Shown: positions 16,201-26,757 of the stretch, one piece after another | Layout: each line of letters begins with the position of its first letter | Numbering within the stretch: the stretch's first letter is position 1 | DNA from: Terrabacter sp. Ter38 | Lineage (GTDB): Bacteria > Actinomycetota > Actinomycetes > Actinomycetales > Dermatophilaceae | NCBI RefSeq assembly: GCF_024519435.1 | Contig: NZ_JALJRZ010000001.1 | Span: forward strand, 930,001 to 994,000 | DNA length: 64,000 nucleotides | Reading direction: 5' to 3' | The notes under the pieces: generated by a model | Seen by the model: only the letters and a program-made list of their open reading frames with translations | What the model was told of the DNA's origin: nothing | Database searches by the model: none | Translations under genes and position numbers: made by a program

Positions 16201-16753
16201 CGGCCTGGATGACCGTCGCCTCGCTCTTGACGACGTCGTCCATCGGCCCGTCCCAGCGTGACACCGCCTCGGCCGCGAGCTGCCACGCCCCGGCCTCGGT
16301 GAGGATGCGGAACTCCGGCTCGATGCCCACCCGGAGGGCGTGCTCGCGGACGAGCCGGCCGGCATACGCGTGGTAGGTGGAGACGGTGGGCGTGCCGCCG
16401 AGCACCTCGGCACCCGTGCCGTCGTCGGCGGGCGGCGTCCAGATGCCGGCCCGCTCGAGACCACGCAGGCGCTTGGCGATGCGCTGGGAGAGCTCGGCCG
16501 CAGCCTTGCGGGTGAAGGTGAGGCCCAGCACCTGGTCGGGGTCGACGAGGCCGTTGGCGACGAGCCAGACGACCCGGGCCGCCATCGTCTCGGTCTTGCC
16601 CGAGCCTGCACCGGCGACGACGAGCAGGGGGCGGGCGCCCGCCTCGATGACGGCGGCCTGCTCGGGGGTGGGCGGCGGCATCTCGAGCGCCGCGGCGATG
16701 TCGAGAGCGCTGTGGCGCATCGTCGTCTCCGGGCGTGCCTCGGTCGTCGTCAC
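13262..16753 (-). CDS. adnB: AdnB subunit of the AdnAB helicase-nuclease
   Basis: The 1163-aa protein has an N-terminal SF1A motor (Walker A VAGAGSGKTETM, Walker B VLLDEFQDT, GDPNQSIYGW, VHAAKGLEWDVV, YVALTRAR) and a C-terminal RecB-like nuclease (GRVDAVFPRDDGG ... VVDWKTG). AdnAB is the actinobacterial end-resection machine working in double-strand-break repair. As the second gene after adnA it corresponds to AdnB, the lead ATPase motor. An Ala/Asp/Thr-rich stretch of roughly 90 residues interrupts the middle and is probably a disordered insertion. GTG 16753 overlaps the adnA stop (GTGA). Confidence 0.9.
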   Translation of the reverse strand: MTTTEARPETTMRHSALDIAAALEMPPPTPEQAAVIEAGARPLLVVAGAGSGKTETMAARVVWLVANGLVDPDQVLGLTFTRKAAAELSQRIAKRLRGLERAGIWTPPADDGTGAEVLGGTPTVSTYHAYAGRLVREHALRVGIEPEFRILTEAGAWQLAAEAVSRWDGPMDDVVKSEATVIQAVMALAGEMAEHVRTPAEVMDHLDAVLTRLDALPDGEGRGSLTAARDAIAVLRERRTVLPIVEAFLALKRERESLDFADQMAIAARLTRSVPAVGEIERERFRAVLLDEFQDTSEAQLELLRSLFHHPGVALTAVGDPNQSIYGWRGASATTLLRFPSEFGGDEGPADVLPLSTSWRNDSVILDAANAVAAPLATEHVRPLRPRPGAGVGTIEVARLETAEEEADHLAAWIAAHWFSPSGRRTGRSAAVLCRRRSTFPVVLEALRRRQLPVEVVGLGGLLVTPEVSDLVAALWVVQDPSRGDQLMRLLTGPVVRLGAADLAGLWAWARELHQRTPRAGTPTSTAPDRAGAGATVAPGRPGSGTSGGEPPTGDAAPADDGVTEAASADEAEASADDRRGSDLAADSADTATLVEALDDLPRPGWTGRDGARIGDEALARLHDLGDVVRRLRRLTALPLVDLVAEAEVAIGLDIEVLSRPEHTASTARVHLDAFADVAARYATTADRPTLSGFLSWLDAARDQERGLDAVHTESDADAVQVLTVHAAKGLEWDVVAVPTLVEGVFPAHGATAVAPVAHSEPTAFACSGDVKDKGWLIGLDSLPYDLRGDRAGLPHLDWRGVPDRKALSAAIDAFVLDGGRHAVAEERRLAYVALTRARASMLLTTHLWGAAKKTLSVPSRFLTEVEETLPGSVVRTAWAPDPEPVLDDKGQASAPTNPHLAVPISQLWPHDPMGQRRAGLLDAHRRIATLVDAGPTVPQGDPRVDDLRILLAEQAARRSRDESVVDVPRHLSASAVVSLARDAEAFAMSLRRPMPSPPAVAARQGTAFHAWIEEHYSRAAFVDLLDLPGSADEGAADDGDLDAMKERFLASEWADRIPEEIELSIETVIDGIAVRGRVDAVFPRDDGGWTVVDWKTGARPTGRDATVRALQLGAYAVAFARLRGVDPSLVDAAFYYAGEGVTVRPDLPGEAALVDLLRTLPE

Positions 16754-19700
16754 AGGGCGTCTCCCTCGGGCTGGACGGGGCACGACGACCGCACCGGGCA
16801 CGTCTCGCAGGCCTTGCCCTGCGCAGCCCGGAACTCGGCCGCCCCCATCCCCTCGGCCGTCTCCTGAACGAGCGTCCGTGCCCACGTCGGGTCGTCGCTG
16901 CTCGCGAGGGGCGGCTGTGGCAGCACGCTCGGCTTGAGTCCGGAGAGCCCTCCCTTGCCGATGAAGGCGAGCGCCGCCCCGGCACTGCGGTCTCCGAGCG
17001 CGGGGAACCCACCTTCCTCGACGGCCACCTGGTAGGCCCCGAGCTGGCCGTGGTGGGCCAGCTCGGCCTTGGTCGGCTTGGACTTGCCGGTCTTGAGGTC
17101 GACGATGCGCAGGCGGCCCTCGGCGTCGCGCTCGATGCGGTCGACGCGCCCGGCCACGACGGCGCGCCCCACCTCGACCCGGAAGTCGGACTCGATCCCG
17201 ACGCGCTCCCAGTCGCGCTCGGCGGCGGACCGGTAGGCCACGAACCGCGCCACCATGTCGTGCGCCTCCTGGTGGGTGCGGTCGGTGACCCAGCCGGGCT
17301 TGAGCCCGAGGCGTCCCCACCGTGCGTCGACCTCGTGCTTCAGCTCCTCGAGCGGCGCGTCGGGCAGCTCGGCGACGATGTCGTGGACGAAGGTGCCGAC
17401 GGAGGCTGCGCCGAGGGAGACGCCCTCGCCACCGACCGACGTGAGGAACCAGCGCAGCCCGCACTCGGCGAAGTAGGTGACCTTCGACGGCGACACGGGC
17501 ACGGGCTCGTCGGGTCGGCGCACGGGACGCTCGCTCGTGACCGACCGGAGCGCCCACCACGAGGTCGGGTCGGCCCCGCGCACGCCCTCGCGCGCCGCGG
17601 CGGCGAGCAGGTTGAGGGCCGGCTCGGCGACGCCGGGGTCGGGGCTGACGGCCTCGCGCCTCAGCTCTCCGACGAGCCCCGGCAGGGTCATGGTGCGCGC
17701 CACCTCGGAGTGCGGGCGCACCTCGTCGGCCAGACGCGTCGTGGCAGGCGGGTCGACGAGGTCGAGGTAGACCGACGGCTGCTCGTCCTCGTTGCCGACG
17801 GCAGTGACCACCAGCCGCTCGGTGGCGCGGGTGACGGCGACGAGGAAGAGGCGCGTCTCGTCGTAGCGCACCGCGGCCTGGGCGGCGCGGAAGCCGAGCG
17901 GCCGCTGGGCGACGACGTCGACGAGGTCCTCGGACCCGAGGACCGAGCCGCGCAGGCGCAGGTCGGGCCACACGCCCTCCTGCACGCCCGCGACGACGAC
18001 GATGCGCCACTCCCGGCCCGCGGCGGTCTGCGGCGTCAGCAGCGCGACCCGGCCACCGGACTGACCGCCGACGAGCAGGGTGTCGCCGGGGACGTCCTGG
18101 CCCTGGATGTGCTCGAGGAACTTGTCGGGGCCGGCGGTCGGCAGCCGGTCGACGAAGGCGCCCGCCGCGTCGAAGAGCGCGAGCACGGCGTCGAGATCGC
18201 GGTCGGCCCGCTCGCCCGACGTGCCTCCGGAGAGCGCCTGCCGCCGCCACCCGTCGGCAACCCCCGCGCCCTGCCAGATGGCCCACAGCACGGACTCGGC
18301 CGTGACCCCGCGCGCCCACCGGCCGTCGTCGGCGACGCGCGCCGCCGCGGCACCGGCGGCGAGCGCCGTCGCGATGCGTTCGGCGGCCCGCGCTGTCGAC
18401 CCCAGCATCCGGGCGCGGGGCTGCGACTGGAGCAGCTCGGCGAGCAGCTCGTCGCTGGACCGCCCACCGCCGGAGGCGAGCTCGTCCTGTCGCAGCAGCC
18501 ATCGCAGGCGCCGCAGCCCGACGGTGTCGCTCCCGCCGACGGGGGACAGCACGAGGTCGGCGGCCCGCACGGCGTCGATGACGTGGGTGTCGCCGCGGTG
18601 CTCGGCGCGGGCGATGGCGATGCTCTCGTCGAGCAGGTGCAGCAGCGGGCGCACCGCGCTCTCGTCGCGGACCGGAGTCTCGGCGCTGCCGGCCTGGACC
18701 GGCACCCCGGCCTGCCCGAGCAGGCGACGCATCGCGTCGGCGCGGCCCGATCCGCGCACGATGACGGCCATGTCGGTCCAGGGCACGCCCTCGACGAGGT
18801 GCGCCCGGCGCAGCAGCGCCGCGACGTGAGCCGTCTCCTGCGCGGCGGAGCGCAGCAGGGCGACCTCGACGGTGCCGCGCGACGGGTCTCCGGTCGCGGA
18901 CGTCATCCGGCGTTGCTCGCCGCCGCCGAGCGCCCCGATGCGCCGCGAGACGCGGTCGGCCACCCCCATCATGTCCGTGCCGAGCCGGTGGGACCGATCG
19001 AGCACGACGGTCTCACTGAGACCCTCACCGGCGTCGTCGATGAGATCGAAGAGCCCGCCGACGAAGCGGGGGTCGCGGCCACTCCCCGCGAGGTCGCTCC
19101 AGCCATCGGCGAGGAAGCGCGGGTCGGCGCCGCGGAAGGTCTGGACGGCGACGTCGGGGTCGCCGAGGAGGACGACCCGAGGGCCACCCGCACGGGCGAC
19201 GACGCGCAGCAGCCGCGCCGCTGCCGACGTCAGCTCCTGGGCCTCGTCGACGACGACGAGGCGGATGCGCTCGTGGAGCCGGTCGAGTGCCGACGGGTCG
19301 TCGTCGAGCAGCTCGGCCACCGCGGTGAGCACCCAGGCGGGGTCGTAGGAGCCGTGCCGGCTGAACGAGGTGACCTGGTCGTACTCGCGCAGCACGTGCG
19401 CCGCGGCAGCCCACTCGGGCCGCTCGTGCTCGTCGGCGAGGCGAGCGAGACCGTCGGGGCCCTGCCCCAGCTCGACCGAGCGCATGAGCAGGTCGCGCAG
19501 CTCGTTGCGGAAGCCGCGGGTCGTCAGCGCCTCGCGCAGCTGCTCGGGCCACACCGGCCCGCGCACCTCTCCCGAGGCGTGCCCGGCGAGCAGGTCGCGC
19601 AGGATGACGTCCTGCTCGGGGCCGTTGAGCAGCCGAGGCGATGGGTCGCCGCGCAGCGCCGCCTCGGCCCGGAGCACTCCGAAGCCGAAGGCCTGCCACG

Positions 19701-19986
19701 TCCGCGCGAGCGACTCGGTGGACGTGCCGCCGAGCCGCGCCGTGACCTGCTGGCGCAGCTCGCCGGCCGCGCTCCGGCTCGAGGTGAGCACGAGGCACGA
19801 GTCGGCCCGCAGGCCCTGCCGGCGCACGGCGTCGACGACGAGCTCGACCGCGAGGGTCGACTTGCCGGTGCCCGGCCCGCCGAGGACACGCAGCACCCGG
19901 GCCGAGGAGTCGAGCGCGGCCTGCTGCCGCTCGCCGAGCCGCACCTGCGCCGGGACGAGAGCGGGAGCTCGACGGAGGATGACCAC
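16750..19986 (-). CDS. adnA: AdnA subunit of the AdnAB helicase-nuclease
   Basis: The 1078-aa protein has a diverged SF1 motor (Walker A GGPGTGKST, VVVDEAQELT) and a C-terminal nuclease (AGRVDRIERDAEG ... VDLKTGKSK). Four cysteines, one in ECGLRWF and three in CETCPVRSSC, match an Fe-S cluster that pins the nuclease fold. It pairs with AdnB, encoded directly downstream with a 4-nt overlap. The start is GTG 19986; the following VILRRAPALVPAQVRLGERQQAALD-type N-terminus suits the family. No clear SD, so it may be leaderless. Confidence 0.9.
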   Translation of the reverse strand: MVILRRAPALVPAQVRLGERQQAALDSSARVLRVLGGPGTGKSTLAVELVVDAVRRQGLRADSCLVLTSSRSAAGELRQQVTARLGGTSTESLARTWQAFGFGVLRAEAALRGDPSPRLLNGPEQDVILRDLLAGHASGEVRGPVWPEQLREALTTRGFRNELRDLLMRSVELGQGPDGLARLADEHERPEWAAAAHVLREYDQVTSFSRHGSYDPAWVLTAVAELLDDDPSALDRLHERIRLVVVDEAQELTSAAARLLRVVARAGGPRVVLLGDPDVAVQTFRGADPRFLADGWSDLAGSGRDPRFVGGLFDLIDDAGEGLSETVVLDRSHRLGTDMMGVADRVSRRIGALGGGEQRRMTSATGDPSRGTVEVALLRSAAQETAHVAALLRRAHLVEGVPWTDMAVIVRGSGRADAMRRLLGQAGVPVQAGSAETPVRDESAVRPLLHLLDESIAIARAEHRGDTHVIDAVRAADLVLSPVGGSDTVGLRRLRWLLRQDELASGGGRSSDELLAELLQSQPRARMLGSTARAAERIATALAAGAAAARVADDGRWARGVTAESVLWAIWQGAGVADGWRRQALSGGTSGERADRDLDAVLALFDAAGAFVDRLPTAGPDKFLEHIQGQDVPGDTLLVGGQSGGRVALLTPQTAAGREWRIVVVAGVQEGVWPDLRLRGSVLGSEDLVDVVAQRPLGFRAAQAAVRYDETRLFLVAVTRATERLVVTAVGNEDEQPSVYLDLVDPPATTRLADEVRPHSEVARTMTLPGLVGELRREAVSPDPGVAEPALNLLAAAAREGVRGADPTSWWALRSVTSERPVRRPDEPVPVSPSKVTYFAECGLRWFLTSVGGEGVSLGAASVGTFVHDIVAELPDAPLEELKHEVDARWGRLGLKPGWVTDRTHQEAHDMVARFVAYRSAAERDWERVGIESDFRVEVGRAVVAGRVDRIERDAEGRLRIVDLKTGKSKPTKAELAHHGQLGAYQVAVEEGGFPALGDRSAGAALAFIGKGGLSGLKPSVLPQPPLASSDDPTWARTLVQETAEGMGAAEFRAAQGKACETCPVRSSCPVQPEGDAL

Positions 19987-20151
19987 CGGAGGATTCCATC
20001 ACGCCCGACCGACACCCGCGCACGACCCGAGGGCGAATGCCGTCCGCCCCGCCCCGCCGCAGCGGACACGCCCAGTCGTCCACCGGCGAGGACCCGGGCC
20101 CTCGGTGACCCGACCGGGACCAGCCGCCCGCGGCGTGAGCGGGCACGCGAA

Positions 20152-20183
20152 GGGCCCGGGACGGCATACGCCGTCCCGGGCCC
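20152..20183 (-). terminator. Strong hairpin after katG
   Basis: A perfect 14-bp stem GGGCCCGGGACGGC with loop ATAC lies 20 nt after the katG stop. The loop and stem together contain the recurrent octamer CGGCATAC. The remaining ~170 nt up to adnA show no gene. Confidence 0.75.
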
Positions 20184-20202
20184 CGCGCAGTGCGTCAGTC
20201 CC

Positions 20203-22458
<2,256 letters not shown>

Positions 22459-22890
22459 TCAGGAGGCGGCGGCCTCGGCGGCGCACGCAGGACAGATGCC
22501 CCAGTACGTCACCTCGGCCTCGTCGATGACGAATCCGTGGGGGTCGGATGCCGTGAGGCAGGGGGCGTGGCCGACCGCGCAGTCGACGTCGCCGATGGCA
22601 CCGCACGAACGGCACACGACATGGTGGTGGTTGTCGCCCACGCGCACCTCGTAGCGGGCGACGGAGCCCGTCGGCTGGATGCGGCGCACGAGACCGGTGT
22701 CGGTGAGGGCGCGCAGGACGTCGTAGACGGCTTGGTGCGACACGTCGCCGGCGACCTCGCGGACTCGGCGGATGACCGTGTCGGTGTCGGTGTGCGGGTG
22801 GTCGTGCAGGACCGAGAGGACGGCGACGCGCTGGCGCGTCACCCGAAGACCCGCCTCGCGCAGCTGCACCTCGACGTCGGTTCCGGTCAT
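22459..22890 (-). CDS. furA: FurA, Fur-family redox/iron repressor of katG
   Basis: This 143-aa Fur-family protein has an N-terminal winged helix (GLRVTRQRVAVLSVL, recognition helix near VSHQAVYDVLRAL), the His-rich NHHHVVCRSCG site and a C-terminal CPAC pair, giving structural and regulatory metal sites. In actinobacteria FurA represses its own operon with katG and is released by peroxide. ATG 22890 fits the family N-terminus; a longer in-frame start at 22980 would add 30 residues crossing the operator and is rejected. Confidence 0.93.
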   Translation of the reverse strand: MTGTDVEVQLREAGLRVTRQRVAVLSVLHDHPHTDTDTVIRRVREVAGDVSHQAVYDVLRALTDTGLVRRIQPTGSVARYEVRVGDNHHHVVCRSCGAIGDVDCAVGHAPCLTASDPHGFVIDEAEVTYWGICPACAAEAAAS

Positions 22891-22906
22891 GTCCCGAGTC
22901 TTCCGC

Positions 22907-22929
22907 CCTTTCTGGAACAAATCAAGTCT
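22907..22929 (-). promoter_or_regulatory. FurA operator/promoter
   Basis: On the minus strand GACTTGATTTGTTCCAGAAA precedes furA by 17 nt. It resembles the AT-rich FurA-binding element (TTGA-N5-TTCCAGAAA) known upstream of furA-katG in mycobacteria and Streptomyces, and is the most AT-rich spot nearby. Confidence 0.7.
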
Positions 22930-22991
22930 TTGTCCGTGCCGGAGGGACGGTGGGGCCAGGCCCGGGTCGGCGATCGTCATGCCGCACCGGT

Positions 22992-23744
22992 TCAGCCTGC
23001 GACGACCTCGACCTCGAAGCCCTCGCCGCTCTCGAGGTAGGCGGCATAGTGCTGCGGGCCACCGGCATGTGGGTGTGTGTCTGCGAACATCAGCGTCCAG
23101 CCGCCCTCGCCGCAGGCGTCGACGAGCGCGTCGACCTCGGCGCGCGAACCGCCATGGAAGGCAAGGTGGTTCAGGCCCGCACGGGTGCGCTCATGGCGTC
23201 CGGAGACGACGTCGGGGCCGGCCTCGACGACGACGTAGAGGGAGCCGAGCTCCCACGCCTGGCCGTGCCCCCAGTCGTCACCGAGGTGGTAGCCCAGCCG
23301 CCCCAGCAGCCAGCCCCACTCGCGCGTGGCCGCGGCGATGTCGTCGACCCAGATCTCGACGTGGTGCAAGCCGCCGCGCGGTCCCGCTCCCCCCGCTCCC
23401 CCCGCTCCCCCGGCTGCACCGGACGCTGCCGGCGCCGCACCGAAGTCCCAGCGTGCCCGTCCCATGTCGGCGCGGCCACCCTCGACGAGCCCGCCCACCA
23501 TGGGCGTCCCCTCGGCCCGCCAGTGCTCGAGGGCCTCGTCCTCGAGGCCCTGCGGCGGCCGACCGTCGGACCGGATGACCCGCCACCACGGCAGGTCGGA
23601 CCCGTAGCGGCTCATCACGGTGCCCACCGTGCGCGGACCCATGCCACCGAGTCGCTTGGCGATGTCGCCGTAGGCGAGCACCCGCCCCTCGGGGATGGTC
23701 GCGACGAGGTCGAGCACGCGCTCGGCGTGGTCCTCCAGCGGCAC
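22992..23744 (-). CDS. Alkyltransferase-like (ATL/MGMT-fold) protein fused to a VOC (glyoxalase) domain
   Basis: Residues 1-95 form an O6-alkylguanine-transferase-like DNA-binding domain (RVLAYGDIAKRLGGMGPRTVGTVM ... LPWWRVIRSDG). The alkyl-acceptor PCHRV is replaced by PWWRV, so the cysteine is absent as in ATL proteins, which flag alkylated guanine for nucleotide-excision repair. Residues ~103-123 are an Ala/Gly linker. Residues ~125-250 form a VOC domain (GGLHHVEIWVDDI, LNHLAFHG, GFEVEVV). The mycobacterial syntenic gene encodes only the ATL part. GTG 23744 lies 10 nt after the moeZ stop with AGAGGA upstream. Confidence 0.8.
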   Translation of the reverse strand: MPLEDHAERVLDLVATIPEGRVLAYGDIAKRLGGMGPRTVGTVMSRYGSDLPWWRVIRSDGRPPQGLEDEALEHWRAEGTPMVGGLVEGGRADMGRARWDFGAAPAASGAAGGAGGAGGAGPRGGLHHVEIWVDDIAAATREWGWLLGRLGYHLGDDWGHGQAWELGSLYVVVEAGPDVVSGRHERTRAGLNHLAFHGGSRAEVDALVDACGEGGWTLMFADTHPHAGGPQHYAAYLESGEGFEVEVVAG

Positions 23745-23754
23745 GGGCGTCCTC

Positions 23755-24933
23755 TCAGTACTCGGGTTGGCTCGGGTCGATCTCCCGGAGGTAGGCGAGT
23801 ATGCCGCCCTCGACGTTCGCGACGTCCGTGAGCCCCGCGCGGAGGGCGAGCCGCGTCGCCTCGGCCGAGCGGCCACCCACCTTGCAGTGGATGAGCACCC
23901 TTCTGTCCGTGGGCAGCTCGTCGAACGCCTCCCCGGAGCGGAAGCGGTCGAGGTGAATCGCGATGGCGCCGGGGATCGAGGCGATGGCCCGCTCCTCGTC
24001 GCCGCGGACGTCGACGAGCAGAGGCGGATCAGCGGCGGCGAGCTCGCCCACCATGTCGTGGACGGTGACCGTCGGCAGGTCGCCCTCGTCGTGGGCGGCC
24101 GCTCCCGGCACGCCGCAGAACTCGACGTAGTCGATGAGCTCGGTGACGGTCGGCTCGTCGCCGCAGACCGGGCACCCGGGGTCGGCCCGGACCGTCAGGG
24201 TGTCCCAGGTCTGGCGCAGCGCGTCGTGGACCACGAGCCGGCCGACGAGCGGCTCGCCGATGCCGAGCAGGAGCTTGATCGCCTCGGTCGACTGGATCGA
24301 CCCGATGGCGGCGCACAGGACCCCGAGCACGCCGCCCTCGGCGCAGCTCGGCACCGAGCCCGGCGGCGGCGGCTCGGGGAAGACGCACCGGTAGCACGGC
24401 CCCTGACCGGCCCACCACACCGAGACCTGGCCATCGAAGCGGAGGATCGAGCCCCACACGTGCGGCTTGCCGAGCATGACGCAGGCGTCGTTGACGAGGT
24501 AGCGGGTCGGGAAGTTGTCGGTGCCGTCGACGACGAGGTCGTAGTCGCCGATGATCCCCAGCGCATTGGCCGAGTCGAGCGCGACGTCGTGCCGGACCAC
24601 CTCGACGTGCGGGTTGACGCGGTGGACGGCCGCCTCCGCGGACTCGGTCTTGAGTCGGCCGATGTCGGCGTCGGAGTGGATGACCTGACGGTGCAGGTTG
24701 GTGAGGTCCACGACGTCGGCGTCGACGACCCCGATGGTGCCGACCCCTGCCGCGGCCAGGTAGAGCAGCGCGGGCGACCCGAGGCCACCGGCACCGACGA
24801 CGAGCACCCGGGCGGCGGCAAGGCGCTCCTGCCCGTCGCGGCCCACGTCGGGCAGCAGCACGTGGCGGGCGTACCTCGTCGTCTCGGCCTTGCTGAGCGC
24901 CCGACCCGTCTTGACCAGCGGATCCGTCGACAT
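23755..24933 (-). CDS. moeZ: MoeZ, adenylyltransferase/sulfurtransferase
   Basis: The 392-aa protein has an E1-like adenylation domain (GAGGLGSPALLYLAAAGVG, DNFPTRYLVND), two zinc CxxC pairs (CYRC and CPVC) and a C-terminal rhodanese domain with active-site loop IHCKVGGRS. It activates and sulfurates ubiquitin-like sulfur carriers for molybdopterin, thio-template or cysteine synthesis. One Ile codon here is ATA inside GGCATACTC, unusual in this GC-rich gene. A TACGGT -10 ends 6 nt before ATG 24933, so the transcript is probably leaderless. It is divergent from tetR. Confidence 0.93.
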   Translation of the reverse strand: MSTDPLVKTGRALSKAETTRYARHVLLPDVGRDGQERLAAARVLVVGAGGLGSPALLYLAAAGVGTIGVVDADVVDLTNLHRQVIHSDADIGRLKTESAEAAVHRVNPHVEVVRHDVALDSANALGIIGDYDLVVDGTDNFPTRYLVNDACVMLGKPHVWGSILRFDGQVSVWWAGQGPCYRCVFPEPPPPGSVPSCAEGGVLGVLCAAIGSIQSTEAIKLLLGIGEPLVGRLVVHDALRQTWDTLTVRADPGCPVCGDEPTVTELIDYVEFCGVPGAAAHDEGDLPTVTVHDMVGELAAADPPLLVDVRGDEERAIASIPGAIAIHLDRFRSGEAFDELPTDRRVLIHCKVGGRSAEATRLALRAGLTDVANVEGGILAYLREIDPSQPEY

Positions 24934-24939
24934 GCCCTC

Positions 24940-24959
24940 ACCGTACTGCTCGGTATGGT
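24940..24959. promoter_or_regulatory. Divergent moeZ/tetR promoters
   Basis: On the minus strand TACGGT (24945-24940) is the moeZ -10. On the plus strand TATGGT (24954-24959) is the tetR -10, leaving a ~70-nt leader. The two boxes lie 8 nt apart, so one bound regulator could control both. Confidence 0.5.
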
Positions 24960-25034
24960 GGGACGGACACGGTCGTCTGCGGGGGCGGACGCCGAGGACC
25001 GACGAGCGACGCGCCCACAGCGAAGAGGATCCGC

Positions 25035-25727
25035 ATGGCAGACGAGACCACCCCGCCGGGCCGCGGCCAGCGGCTGCCCCGATCGGAGCGGCGCGCCCAG
25101 CTGCTCGACGCCGCGCTCGGCGTCTTCGTCGAGAACGGCTACCACGCTGCCGCGATGGACGACATCGCCGCGCGGGCCGGGGTGTCCAAGCCGGTGCTCT
25201 ACCAGCACTTCCCCGGCAAGCTCGAGCTCTACCTCGCGCTCATCGACCAGCACACGGGCGAGCTCGAGCAGCTCGTCCGCGACGCCCTGGCCCTCTCGGA
25301 CAACAAGGCCCGCATCAACACCATGACGCGCGCCTACTTCGACTTCGTCGGGCAGGAGGGCGCGGCGTTCCGACTCATCTTCGAGTCCGACCTCGCCAAC
25401 GAGCCCGAGGTGCGCCGGCGCCTCGACCAGATCGACCTCACGTGCGCCCAGGCGATGGCCGAGATCATCCGCAGCGAGACCTCGATGGACCAGGATGAGG
25501 CCGTCCTCGTCGGCGTGGCCTTCGTCGGCCTGGCGCAGACGTCGGCCCGTCACTGGCTGACCCACGAGGCGACACTCTCCAAGGAGACGGCCGTCCGCCT
25601 CACCGCCGCGCTGATCCGCCGCGGCTTCGGTGCGTTCCCGGTCGTCGGACGGGGCGAGGGCCGCGGCGACGAGAGCGACAGGCCCGGCGGCGCGGCCAGG
25701 GAATCGGTCGGCACGCCGGCTCGTTAA
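25035..25727 (+). CDS. TetR-family transcriptional regulator
   Basis: The 230-aa protein has the TetR helix-turn-helix (QLLDAALGVFVENGYHAAAMDDIAARAGVSKPVLYQHF at about residues 22-60) and a long all-helical ligand domain ending in a charged Gly/Arg tail. The ligand is unknown. The corresponding gene next to moeZ and DUF3107 in mycobacteria is also a TetR regulator. It is divergent from moeZ, and its stop codon overlaps the -10 box of the following gene. Confidence 0.9.
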   Translation: MADETTPPGRGQRLPRSERRAQLLDAALGVFVENGYHAAAMDDIAARAGVSKPVLYQHFPGKLELYLALIDQHTGELEQLVRDALALSDNKARINTMTRAYFDFVGQEGAAFRLIFESDLANEPEVRRRLDQIDLTCAQAMAEIIRSETSMDQDEAVLVGVAFVGLAQTSARHWLTHEATLSKETAVRLTAALIRRGFGAFPVVGRGEGRGDESDRPGGAARESVGTPAR

Positions 25728-25757
25728 GGTGACGACAGGACGCGGTCGACCGCGTCC
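25725..25757 (+). promoter_or_regulatory. -10 box and +1 palindrome for the DUF3107 gene
   Basis: TAAGGT (25725-25730) overlaps the tetR stop codon. The 20-bp perfect palindrome GGACGCGGTCGACCGCGTCC (25738-25757) begins at the predicted transcription start, so the mRNA would carry a 5'-terminal hairpin. Confidence 0.45.
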
Positions 25758-25783
25758 ACCAGCACTGAGAAAGCAGGTTTGAC

Positions 25784-26005
25784 GTGGAGGTCCGCATCGG
25801 CGTGCAGAACGTGGCACGCGAGATCACCTTCGAGACGACCCAGAGCAGCGACGAGATCTTCGCCGCCGTCAAGGCGTCGCTCGGCTCCGAGGCCCTCGAG
25901 CTGACCGACGACAAGGGCGGTCGCATCATGGTCCCGTCCGCCTCGATCGGTTACGTGACGACAGGTGCCGAGCGCAAGTCGGGCGTCGGCTTCGGCGCTC
26001 ACTGA
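25784..26005 (+). CDS. DUF3107 small protein
   Basis: This 73-aa protein (MEVRIGVQNVAREITFETTQ ... GFGAH) matches the DUF3107 family conserved across actinobacteria (M. tuberculosis Rv3208A, TB9.4, in the same context). Function is unknown. It starts at GTG 25784 with a GCAGG SD. It follows tetR by 56 nt but has its own -10 and a 5' hairpin. Confidence 0.9.
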   Translation: MEVRIGVQNVAREITFETTQSSDEIFAAVKASLGSEALELTDDKGGRIMVPSASIGYVTTGAERKSGVGFGAH

Positions 26006-26102
26006 ACTCACTGACCACGCCGGGGGACGACCCGCCGACAGTCCCGGTACCGCCACGGCGACCGCCGTGTGACCTGCCGGACGCCACCGCCCGAGACGGG
26101 CT

Positions 26103-26159
26103 GCCGGGCACGACGAGGGCCGCCGACCACCACGGCCGGCGGCCTTCGTCATGCCCGGC
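26103..26159. terminator. Long bidirectional terminator hairpin
   Basis: A 23-bp stem (GCCGGGCACGACGAGGGCCG at its start) with two wobble positions and an 11-nt loop ends DUF3107 transcription. The rest of the 286-nt gap to the next gene holds only an SD and no other evident signal. Confidence 0.75.
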
Positions 26160-26291
26160 GGGCCCGCGTCCCGACACGACCTCCATCGGGGTGTGGCCCG
26201 GAGCGATCATGCGGGTACAAGGTGGAGGAACGAGCCCGGATCGCCGGGTCGTCGCCGCCCGCCCTGCGGGCTCGAAGGAGGAAGCGTAGAC

Positions 26292-26564
26292 ATGATCGGA
26301 ACCATCCTTGCCGCCCTCGTCGCGGGTGCGATCGTGGGACCGCTCGCCCGACTGGTGCTCCCCGGGAAGCAGGACATGAGTGTCCTGCTCACCGTCATCC
26401 TCGGTGCCATCGGCTCCCTGATCGGCGCGTTCATCTACTACAAGGCCACCGGTGTCAGCGACACCAAGGGGATCGACTGGATCTCCGGCCTCATCGGCGT
26501 CGTCGTCGCAGCCGCACTCATCGTCGGCTACGGCATGATCACCGGCAACCGCCAGACGCGCTGA
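26292..26564 (+). CDS. GlsB/YeaQ/YmgE-family membrane protein, copy 1
   Basis: The 90-aa protein has three hydrophobic helices and the family signature ALVAGAIVGPLARLVLPGKQ with GAIGSLIGAF. These small stress-associated inner-membrane proteins are related to transglycosylase-associated protein YmgE; their biochemical role is unclear. ATG 26292 has AGGAGGA 10 nt upstream. A paralogue follows at 26758, separated by ~190 nt without a gene. Confidence 0.88.
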   Translation: MIGTILAALVAGAIVGPLARLVLPGKQDMSVLLTVILGAIGSLIGAFIYYKATGVSDTKGIDWISGLIGVVVAAALIVGYGMITGNRQTR

Positions 26565-26757
26565 CGCTTTCCGACGGGCTCCCGACCCGGGTCGCCTGTC
26601 CCCTTCGTCCCCTTCGCGCGCGAATCCTCCTGGAATTGGCAGACGCCACATCCACCACACCAGCCCCACGCGATGGGACATTGATCTCGTCGCATGTGTT
26701 GTCCGCACCCCTCGCGGACCAAGCGGCCGCCCCCGCGGCGGCCAGAAGGAGCGTCAC

